The notes beneath the pieces were generated by a model, which saw only the letters and a list, made by a program, of their open reading frames with translations, was not told where the DNA came from and ran no database searches. A DNA stretch of 64,000 nt from Caldifarciminota bacterium SM23_42 (GTDB lineage Bacteria; Hydrothermota; Tepidihabitantia; SM23-42): NCBI GenBank assembly GCA_001303785.1, contig LJUJ01000005.1, positions 1 through 64,000 of the forward strand, written 5' to 3'. Made by a program: the position numbers and the translations under genes. Numbering within the stretch: position 1 is the first letter of the stretch; every line of letters starts with the position of its first letter. Below, one piece after another: positions 16,189-23,936 of the stretch.

Positions 16189-17724
16189 ATGCATCGATTA
16201 AACCTAATTTTGTTGTGCACTGCATTTTTGTTCGCAACCAATACCGACGAAATAACATTATTGAGATGGGCTGGTCCACCCGGTAGCAGACCAGGAACCT
16301 TCGAAGAATGGATCGCAGAACATCCATATACCGAATTCTACTACACTATGGATAAAGTGTACTACGGTGACGGACGCCTTGGCAACATTGCAATTTTCAC
16401 CGAAGACAGTCTCGCACAGTACCTGACTGCCGAAATATCTCAACTTATGCAACATTTGACCAACGATGGATATACGGTCTATAGCTATAACATATCCGGG
16501 GGTACGCCCGAGACGCTGCGCACTCTCCTCTTAGGTTTGTACAACACCCTTAATATCGAAGGGGCTCTATTCATCGGCGACCTGCCAGTGGCGTGGTTCG
16601 AAGTTTACGACTTCGGCGGAGGTCTGGCCCAGTTCCCGATTGATTTATTCTATATGGATCTTGATGGAATTTGGATCGACACCATAAATACTGGCAACGA
16701 CCGATACGACGGACACATCGGTAACAAGAATCCAGAAATCTATATCGGCCGACTCATGCCTACGGGAATAGGCGTCGACACGACCGTACTGAAAAACTAT
16801 TTCGCAAAAGACACTGATTACCGTAATGGTACGCTGCGTCTGCCAGAACGCGCTCTCGTTTTTGTTGACGATGATTGGATCCCGTATGCATTACAGTGGT
16901 CGAGCGATGTGGCACTGGTTTTCCCAGATACCATGAGTTATTGGCACCCGGAAACTACAAAGGCTGGAATCTACCGTCAGAAACTCGATAGTGCACAGAT
17001 ATGGGTTTCAGTATTTGCCCACTCATGGCCTGGAGGACACCAATTCGTATTTAACAACGGCAATCAACACGACTATTACTACTCGTTTGAATATATTAGC
17101 CAAAATCCACCCACAAACTTCTACAACTTCTTCGCATGCTCATTCAGCCGCTACACGACAAATGGCTATGGTGGCGGACAAGCGATTTTCAACGACGCTC
17201 ATGGTATCGGCTCAATCGGTTCAACAAAAACCGGCAGTATGCTCGATTTCCAATATTTCTACAGACCGCTGAGTCAGGATAGAACACTCGGCCAAGCGTT
17301 TAAGTACTGGTTTGACTGTATCTACGATTCGGTAGGCATGAATTTCGATCGCCTCTGCTGGCACTATGGCATGACTTTGCTCGGTGACCCATTTCTAAAA
17401 CCAACCGGCCACAGTACGCACGTTGTCGAACATGCATCGAATGCGGCTCAGATTTCCCAACTCGTCTTGAAGAGCACGCTGATATCTGACCGAATCGAAC
17501 TGACGCTACATCTCAACCAAATGCAGGAGATAGGAATTACATTGTTTGATTGCTCGGGAAGATTTGTCGGTGAATTGATGAGTGGCATGCTCGAAGCCGG
17601 CACTCATGAATTGGCATTCAGCATCAGAGAGGCGAACAGAAGCAGGCTACCAAACGGGGTTTATGTTCTGAGAGCGGTAGTCGGAAACCAAGTGCTGACA
17701 ACGAAATTTATTAAGATAAACTAG
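16189..17724 (+). CDS. Divergent C25/caspase-like secreted peptidase with sorting domain
   Basis: A 511-residue secreted protein with a signal peptide (about 1-18). A region resembles the C25 fold: FIGDLPVAWFE, then LDGIWID, His278/His284 in FAHSWPGGH, Cys317 in NFFACSFSRY, and HYGMTLLGDPFLKP, which parallels QLNLLGDPEMMVW in the C25 gene at 9460. The His-Cys spacing is close to that protein's 35 residues. The C-terminus (about 430-511) is a short sorting-like domain with LFDCSGRFVG and LPNGVYVLRAVV. GGAGG precedes the ATG by four bases. The propeptide and Ig repeats of classical gingipains are missing. Protease activity is inferred from fold and residue placement only. Confidence 0.7.
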   Translation: MHRLNLILLCTAFLFATNTDEITLLRWAGPPGSRPGTFEEWIAEHPYTEFYYTMDKVYYGDGRLGNIAIFTEDSLAQYLTAEISQLMQHLTNDGYTVYSYNISGGTPETLRTLLLGLYNTLNIEGALFIGDLPVAWFEVYDFGGGLAQFPIDLFYMDLDGIWIDTINTGNDRYDGHIGNKNPEIYIGRLMPTGIGVDTTVLKNYFAKDTDYRNGTLRLPERALVFVDDDWIPYALQWSSDVALVFPDTMSYWHPETTKAGIYRQKLDSAQIWVSVFAHSWPGGHQFVFNNGNQHDYYYSFEYISQNPPTNFYNFFACSFSRYTTNGYGGGQAIFNDAHGIGSIGSTKTGSMLDFQYFYRPLSQDRTLGQAFKYWFDCIYDSVGMNFDRLCWHYGMTLLGDPFLKPTGHSTHVVEHASNAAQISQLVLKSTLISDRIELTLHLNQMQEIGITLFDCSGRFVGELMSGMLEAGTHELAFSIREANRSRLPNGVYVLRAVVGNQVLTTKFIKIN

Positions 17725-17761
17725 TCGAATCTACAATTCACAAACGAGAATTTTGCGCACA

Positions 17762-17792
17762 AAGAAAGGGCGCTGTTTCAGCGCCCTTTCTT
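17762..17792. terminator. Bidirectional terminator hairpin
   Basis: A 14-bp perfect stem, AAGAAAGGGCGCTG, TTT loop, CAGCGCCCTTTCTT, lies between convergent genes. A-rich and T-rich flanks let it work as an intrinsic terminator in either direction. Confidence 0.88.
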
Positions 17793-17804
17793 ATTCCTCC
17801 AGTC

Positions 17805-18770
17805 TTAGTGTAGCTTAACAACCTTTCCCAAATGCTCACCATGTTCATCTTGTATGAAGTACACGCCGGGCGCCAGCACCTTACCAGCCGCATCACGCCC
17901 GTCCCACCTTACTGATAACTGATGACCGGTAACCGATGACAGCCCAAAAAGATTCCTGACCAGTCGACCTGAAATATCGTATACTTTCAAAACGACTTCT
18001 TGGCGGTTATCTGTTATCTGCCATTTAATATCCGTTTCGTGGGTGAACGGATTCGGCTGAACCGTCAGAAGACTCGGCGCCTCATGACCGAGTTCTGCGA
18101 CTCCGGTTGGCTCAGCGCGTACGATGATATTGTCACATACGGTTGAATCAGTGGCCGCCATGTTAAAAACATATACCCCAAAGTAGCCCTTTTGAATGGT
18201 ATTATCGATGAACGGACAATCCGGTAATAATACATCATCATAATAAGCCCATATCGAATCCTCAACGATAACAAGCTTGAACTTGTGCCATGATGAGGTG
18301 GCGGGTACGCCACCGGGTATTTCTACAGAACTCCAATCCCTGATAACAATCGGGAACATACCACCGGTGAACATACCCAATCTAATGCGCTGATCGTCAT
18401 CGAAATCGGCTACCAAACGGTAATAGAACCCTGAGTCTGCTTGCATTCTCATGGCAATACCATTATAGGGACCAGCCGCTGTACTGACCACGGTGTATAT
18501 CCAAGCCTCGATCGAATAGTCTTCCAAACCAGGATCCCCGGCGTAAGTCAGACCGGCGACACCCATAACTTCGTTTGATATTACACCGGCCCAACCATCA
18601 CCGCCCGGGGTCGTCGGGTCACTGAGTACGCGCATGCTGTCGCCGATTCCTCCGGTCTCAAACCACGGATGCCAGTCGAGCTGCATTCCACCATCCGTGA
18701 AATACTCCTCGTATAGAATCTGGCCCGAGAGCATGCTACACAACAAACATCCAATCACACAGATTTTCAT
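17805..18770 (-). CDS. Secreted LamG/concanavalin-like protein with sorting domain
   Basis: A 321-residue secreted protein: signal peptide (about 1-16), one beta-sandwich region (about 20-215) resembling LamG/DUF1080-type folds (DYSIEAWIYT, YYRLVADFDDDQRIRLG, SSWHKFKLVIVEDSIWAYYDD), and a C-terminal sorting domain (about 232-321) with VQPNPF, VYDISGRLVRN, WDGRDAAG and LAPGVYFI. No catalytic residues are recognised; binding of a polymer or glycan at the cell surface is plausible. AGGAGG precedes the ATG. The gene converges on the C25-like protease gene through the shared terminator. Confidence 0.8.
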   Translation of the reverse strand: MKICVIGCLLCSMLSGQILYEEYFTDGGMQLDWHPWFETGGIGDSMRVLSDPTTPGGDGWAGVISNEVMGVAGLTYAGDPGLEDYSIEAWIYTVVSTAAGPYNGIAMRMQADSGFYYRLVADFDDDQRIRLGMFTGGMFPIVIRDWSSVEIPGGVPATSSWHKFKLVIVEDSIWAYYDDVLLPDCPFIDNTIQKGYFGVYVFNMAATDSTVCDNIIVRAEPTGVAELGHEAPSLLTVQPNPFTHETDIKWQITDNRQEVVLKVYDISGRLVRNLFGLSSVTGHQLSVRWDGRDAAGKVLAPGVYFIQDEHGEHLGKVVKLH

Positions 18771-19055
18771 AAAACCTCCTTCATTTAAAAAAGCTTAAGA
18801 GAATCGTTTAACGTTGTACAATTACGATGCCCGTATCGTATAGCGTCCAACGCCTTTCGAGTTGAAATATTATCCGCGCTTCCTGCGAGTGCAACGATAC
18901 TGCGAGCGAAGCGATACTGCATTGGGCTATTCATTCATCCATCGCCATTCTATACACGTCTAATCCCCTATAACTCTTAATCTTCACCACCTAAACCATC
19001 TCCTTGTCCCCTGCTCTCCTTGTCTCCCCGTTTCAAACTCTCCTCGTCTCTTTAT
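18771..19055. other. Intergenic stretch without a recognised gene
   Basis: 285 bases with no credible ORF. The part nearest 19,000 is strongly pyrimidine-rich on the plus strand (CTCCTTGTC-like runs). A similar C/T-rich stretch lies at about 20,030-20,100. No promoter, tRNA or clear hairpin is seen. Confidence 0.5.
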
Positions 19056-19913
19056 CTATTCAGTGGGTCGCTCCGGAACTGTCCGGATGCCCCGCATTCG
19101 GCCCGGAGTGTTATCGAATTCCTCAACAATATAAAACAACAACAGAGGATACATGCGCGGAAACTCACCATGCATATAAGAATGGGCAAGATTGACAAAT
19201 TCGAGCAGCTTCTTCTCCGAAGGCAGCGCGTTCTTGTCATCGGGATGTACGATACGTGCAATCGTCCGCAGCTCGAGTGACGGAATATCAAGGAACACCA
19301 ACGTGGCAATTGGATTATCCATGACGTTCAAGAAGGTGTGAGTTTCAAAATCAGGTGTAGCGTATAATTCGAGTGAGGTCTGCTTACGCCAGTCGATGAA
19401 GTCAGGGTTCTCGTAGAAAGACTTCAACACATCCATCTTCTCAGGCATCGTGCTCTTGTAGGTATCCTTCAATCGCTTGATAGCCTTGTCGATGTTGTCG
19501 TCCTTAGGCGCCAGGCCAATACCTTTTATCGCGTTGTTCAACGTGAATCTCGAATCGAGACGACCGAGGCCATAGGTCGCGACCGCACCGGAATGTGGTC
19601 CACCCAGCTCCGGCATCTTCCCCGTCTTGATACGCTCCAGGAACTCAATGCGTTTCTTGGTGTTCCATTCGACGAAATCTTTGCTTGCTTTCCGTATCTT
19701 GAATTCCTGCCACTCACCATCTATGCGCGCCTTTATCGTGCCCTTTTCATAGGAGGACATTTCCACTGTTTTCTGAACGAAATCACTGTTTTCCCAAAAA
19801 TTCTTATTGCCATGTTCCAACTTTCCTGCCCATAGCAACTTTGGTATCTTACCGAAAAAAACTACTAGCGGGGTCAAAAAACCAAGTGTCTTCAAAAAAC
19901 CTCGTCTATCCAT
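19056..19913 (-). CDS. Hypothetical protein with Tat-type signal
   Basis: A 285-residue protein I do not recognise. It begins MDRRGFLKTLG followed by a hydrophobic stretch to about residue 29, the pattern of a twin-arginine signal peptide, so export of a folded protein is likely. The remainder is hydrophilic and mixed alpha/beta, with no cysteine pairs or metal motifs that would name a cofactor. A histidine-containing segment (NLAHSYMHGEFPRM) is near the C-terminus. It is flanked by two gene-free C/T-rich stretches and appears to be transcribed alone. Tat translocase genes are not in this window. Confidence 0.6.
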   Translation of the reverse strand: MDRRGFLKTLGFLTPLVVFFGKIPKLLWAGKLEHGNKNFWENSDFVQKTVEMSSYEKGTIKARIDGEWQEFKIRKASKDFVEWNTKKRIEFLERIKTGKMPELGGPHSGAVATYGLGRLDSRFTLNNAIKGIGLAPKDDNIDKAIKRLKDTYKSTMPEKMDVLKSFYENPDFIDWRKQTSLELYATPDFETHTFLNVMDNPIATLVFLDIPSLELRTIARIVHPDDKNALPSEKKLLEFVNLAHSYMHGEFPRMYPLLLFYIVEEFDNTPGRMRGIRTVPERPTE

Positions 19914-20170
19914 ACAACCTCCTTACGTTTATGCTTTAAAAGATTCAAGAAGGCTGACAAATGGCTTAAAGAAGGCTACCATGGGCTATTAACGGCATGG
20001 ACTTCGTTTACTGCAACCTAAGCCCTCATATCCCTTCATCGCCTTCTTTGCCTTCTTCCGCCTTTTCATGCCCTTGCGGTTTTTGCCCAAATTCAATATT
20101 TGGCCGCAAGAATCAGCATTCCGTAGCAAGTGAGTGCTGCTGGGCTATGAGCCATTTCGAGCCCTCTCAC

Positions 20171-21199
20171 TCAAAACCCTATCGCCAGCGAAATCCGATG
20201 CGTCGCGTCTAAAACATCCATGTCTACGTAGGCATAGTCAACAGCAAATTCCCTTGCTCCAATGGCAAACTTCATTCCTGCCCCAGCGGTGAACCTTTGC
20301 GTATCGTAGTTTATTTTGTATCCACCTCTCAGGAAGAAAATATCTTGAAACCCATATTCCATACCAAGCTGAAGCTTCTCGTCTCCATCATTTGGATGGA
20401 TACCGTCTATGGCAATAGTGACACGATGACTATTATCTACGAAAAACGCTCGCTCAACACCAATCAGATCAAAAGCAAGACCCAGCTTGAATGCGAGTGG
20501 CAACGGATATGACTCAGTAGTGATTCTCGCCTCGACATCTGGGTTTCCTGGATAATCGGGCCACGGATCGGCCTGAATTATCAAATCATTCCCAAACAAC
20601 CGCATACGCCCGCCATAATTCACCAAACACATTCCGAGCCGCACGCCTTTCCATGGCGTCCTGAAGATTGAACCAATATCAAATGCAAATGTTGAAGCAT
20701 TCTCATTGTACAGTGATTGCTGTATGTATTTACCGGATATCCCAATTGACAGAAGATCAGAAAAGAAAGCCGACACGGTGAACCCCAGTAAGCCATCTAC
20801 GTACCCGAAGTACAGTCCTGTTGTACCCTCGGGGTCCTCAACAGTTGTCACAGGAATGTTTTCGCTATATAGAAATGATCCCCAGAGCGAAAAATTCACG
20901 CGGCGCGTCGGGAGGATGAACGTCGCATAGTTGTATTTCAAATCCGCAAACCAGACGGTATAACCACCCATGAAACATACCTTTTCTACTTCGGCAACAC
21001 CAGCCGGGTTGTAATATATACCGGACGCGTCATTAGCTAAAGCAACAAAAGAACCACCCATACCCACGGGACGCGCGCCGTACTCAATTTTCAAAAACGG
21101 CGCCGCAGTTGTACCCACCTTAGTGAAAGAGGAACCAAGCCCGAAGGTCATAGCCAAAATTACAATTCCAGCCTTGAACGGTGATCTTAATATTATCAT
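20171..21199 (-). CDS. PorV/PorQ-family outer-membrane protein
   Basis: A 342-residue beta-barrel of the UPF0164/PorV-PorQ type. A signal peptide (about 1-24) is followed by EYGARPVGMGGSFVALAND and ASGIYYNPAG, the characteristic FadL/PorV-like N-terminus, then amphipathic strands, ending THRISLAIGF with a terminal aromatic. PorV acts in type IX secretion as a shuttle receiving cargo at the outer membrane. GGGAGG lies before the ATG. It is the last gene of a tight operon (gaps of 9 and 10 bases) after a TonB-dependent receptor and a sorting-domain cargo. A role specific to this operon's cargo is inferred. Confidence 0.82.
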   Translation of the reverse strand: MIILRSPFKAGIVILAMTFGLGSSFTKVGTTAAPFLKIEYGARPVGMGGSFVALANDASGIYYNPAGVAEVEKVCFMGGYTVWFADLKYNYATFILPTRRVNFSLWGSFLYSENIPVTTVEDPEGTTGLYFGYVDGLLGFTVSAFFSDLLSIGISGKYIQQSLYNENASTFAFDIGSIFRTPWKGVRLGMCLVNYGGRMRLFGNDLIIQADPWPDYPGNPDVEARITTESYPLPLAFKLGLAFDLIGVERAFFVDNSHRVTIAIDGIHPNDGDEKLQLGMEYGFQDIFFLRGGYKINYDTQRFTAGAGMKFAIGAREFAVDYAYVDMDVLDATHRISLAIGF

Positions 21200-21208
21200 G
21201 CTTCCTCC

Positions 21209-23926
21209 CTACTTGATGATGGCGAACTTGCCTTTTGCCTTAGTGCCGTTTTCTGTCTGAACAACGTAGATGTACATACCATAAGCTACCTCTATTCCAT
21301 ACTTTGTCCTGAGGTCCCAATAAGCGTAACCGAGACCACTCGTGTGTTCTATTGTGTTAATATGCTCACCTGCTACATTGTAGATCATGATGCGACACTG
21401 TTCAGGTAGATTAGTGAACATGAGTCGACGGTCATATGGTGTGCTTTCGAACTTGGATACGAGAATGTATGGGTTCGGTACCACCCGCACGTCACCCAAC
21501 TCTATTTCTGCAGAATCAATCGACGGAGGAACCATGGTGAATTCGTACTCTATTGAGTGTGAAAACGGCTTGAACGTAATAATCGTGAATTCATCGCCCT
21601 CGGATGGTGCAATCGCGGTACTGTCTCCATTCTGTGTGGCGAAATAGGCTGCATCACCATTAGCATTTTCACAACCGATCTGGTCCACAAAACCCACTGC
21701 AGCCCAGTCGGGATGTGGATTGTAACCCGCGCCTCCGGGAATCAGATCCCAACCAGGCGGACCAAAATGAGCAGTATCGCCGGGAAATGCGTACGCGTAG
21801 TCAACCAACCAACACCAATCACTGACGTCGACCTGGTTCAGGGTATCGGTGATATCGTATATTCTAATCGGTATCTGAATCGGTGGATAAGAACCTCCGA
21901 AACCATCTATTATGCCAACCGTCGCCGGATTTGCATGATCCACCACGATTCGGAAATCGGCCGATCCACTCGCGTACGTCTCACCAGCCATCGTTCCCAG
22001 ATATCCAGTCCACCACTGAAAGGTACACGTATCACCAGTAACCAATGTCCATTCCATCGACTTCACTCCACTCGCAGTGTTGAACAATACTAATCTGAAA
22101 CCATCCACTACTGGGATGTTATCAAGCGAAGAATCTGAAAGCTCATTCCTGTAAAGCAATGTTTCTTGGGTAGTGACGTCGCAGAGATTAAACGTTGTAA
22201 TGTTAATAGTGTCGTTGATTACTGTATCATGAAAAGACACTCGATAAGTATGAGGTAGTACTTGCACCGGGTCTAGGATATTGACCAAGGCTAACCCTTC
22301 ACACGGACCCCCGATTGGCTGAAGTGTATCACTACCTTGTATAGAGGCAGATACATAGCCTGAGGGCATCGATGCAGGTGTCGTCGACACCACATGAGTT
22401 GCGCTCGGTCTACCCTTGGAATTCTCGTAAGAAGGCTCAAGCGAATCAGGGTGCTGATTGCCTCGGTCATAGGCGGCGACACAGTACCAGTATTCAATGC
22501 CGTTGTACACGGTGCTATCCACAAAAGTGTGTTTAACACCAGTTTCATTTCCCAAGGACTGATATGGAAAAGCTGGATCGACACCGTAAATTCCGTCTAC
22601 CAGGTCGAACTGCGCAAGAGGAACGTAACCAACCACATAACCTTGATGATTTGTGATTTCTGCGCCCCAGGTCCGACCCTGGTCTTCACTCCGGTATATC
22701 TTGTATCCCTCAAAATCCTGCCGACCCGTCATGATGTCGGCTGAAGACTCAGATGGCTCTGCTTCCCAATATAGTGTCACTTTCTTGTACCCCGACACCG
22801 CGGTGACCACAGGCGCTGTAGGTGGCCCGCTACCCAGGAAGTAATTTTCGGCCATCGTGAGTGCCACAGTCAGATTCTGAAACAAGCCTACAGAATCCTC
22901 AGCGCAAATGATCGCGCAGGTGAACTGCAACGTATCATCTGGTGTTATTGTCTTGGGCCCAGTCGATACTATATAGTTATAAGCGCTGGTCGATTCGGGT
23001 GGCAAAGCTTGAACGAACGAGGGGTCGTCGATGTTGATGTCATCGCCATGAAAATAGAGTGACGAATCGAGGTACGAGGGTGAAGGATCCGATGTGATTA
23101 TTGAGTACAATTTACTCTTGTAGAGAGAATCTTCTCTGCTCAATTCGTCTTCCTTTTTATAATAATGAAAGTTTTCGATCTCCTGATTCAAGAACGCAAC
23201 ACCAATCATGCCTACTGATTCCCAAGGATCAAAAGGAACGCCGTCAGCATCCCAATAGTAGACAAAGGTAACCATCGAATCACGATACAACCCAATGTAA
23301 TCCTGCATATCGTAGTCACAACGGAATTTGCCCCGGAAACCTAGGTGGATGTCTCCGATCGTGGTATCCACGTTACTATATACTTTCATGTCAAAGAAAA
23401 TAAAATCCTGGGCATAAATTCGGCCGTAGGAATAGACCGATTGATCTACCTGCAAACCAAACACGCCCTGGTCGTTAAATATACAGAATAAATCCCGATC
23501 TGAGGTGAATTCACCTTCTACTGGCTGCCCGAGCGTATCCTTACGCCAAGGTCCGGGCCAAAAACGCTCTCCCGCCACTAATGGCCACGTTTCAATGTCA
23601 TCTGATGTAGCCATGATCGGAGTACCACTCGGATCAGTCACTTCCCCTGAATAGAGCGTACCGTAAGACCCTTCGAGGGGCATCCATTCCGGATAGACAT
23701 GGTCCATCGATTCAACAACACTGTATTCTTTTGCGGCGAAAAACCCGAATCCCACACAATACTGTTGCGGAAAGGGAGCCGCATTCGGCCAGTGGCAGGC
23801 TGGTGTGACGTAGTGGTGGTAAGAAAGAAGACCAAAATTGGAGACGACATTTGACAACTCTCCCTTATCCGATATGCCGATTCCCTCACCTGGAATTTGT
23901 ATCATGAAAAAGAATAGTAATATCAT
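21209..23926 (-). CDS. Large secreted protein with FN3 domain and T9SS-like sorting domain
   Basis: A 905-residue secreted protein. After a short signal-like N-terminus come beta-rich regions and a fibronectin type III domain (about 370-520; PPTAPVVTAVSGYKKVTLYW, EGYKIYRSED). The C-terminal sorting domain (about 820-905) carries VVPNPYI, MIYNVAGEHINTI and VAYGMYIYVVQTENG. No catalytic motif is recognised. It lies between the TonB-dependent receptor and the PorV-like gene, suggesting it is exported and held at the surface with them. Related long proteins with this ending are common in candidate-phylum FCB genomes. Function unknown; capture of a surface ligand is one possibility. Confidence 0.78.
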   Translation of the reverse strand: MILLFFFMIQIPGEGIGISDKGELSNVVSNFGLLSYHHYVTPACHWPNAAPFPQQYCVGFGFFAAKEYSVVESMDHVYPEWMPLEGSYGTLYSGEVTDPSGTPIMATSDDIETWPLVAGERFWPGPWRKDTLGQPVEGEFTSDRDLFCIFNDQGVFGLQVDQSVYSYGRIYAQDFIFFDMKVYSNVDTTIGDIHLGFRGKFRCDYDMQDYIGLYRDSMVTFVYYWDADGVPFDPWESVGMIGVAFLNQEIENFHYYKKEDELSREDSLYKSKLYSIITSDPSPSYLDSSLYFHGDDINIDDPSFVQALPPESTSAYNYIVSTGPKTITPDDTLQFTCAIICAEDSVGLFQNLTVALTMAENYFLGSGPPTAPVVTAVSGYKKVTLYWEAEPSESSADIMTGRQDFEGYKIYRSEDQGRTWGAEITNHQGYVVGYVPLAQFDLVDGIYGVDPAFPYQSLGNETGVKHTFVDSTVYNGIEYWYCVAAYDRGNQHPDSLEPSYENSKGRPSATHVVSTTPASMPSGYVSASIQGSDTLQPIGGPCEGLALVNILDPVQVLPHTYRVSFHDTVINDTINITTFNLCDVTTQETLLYRNELSDSSLDNIPVVDGFRLVLFNTASGVKSMEWTLVTGDTCTFQWWTGYLGTMAGETYASGSADFRIVVDHANPATVGIIDGFGGSYPPIQIPIRIYDITDTLNQVDVSDWCWLVDYAYAFPGDTAHFGPPGWDLIPGGAGYNPHPDWAAVGFVDQIGCENANGDAAYFATQNGDSTAIAPSEGDEFTIITFKPFSHSIEYEFTMVPPSIDSAEIELGDVRVVPNPYILVSKFESTPYDRRLMFTNLPEQCRIMIYNVAGEHINTIEHTSGLGYAYWDLRTKYGIEVAYGMYIYVVQTENGTKAKGKFAIIK

Positions 23927-23936
23927 AGCAACTCCT

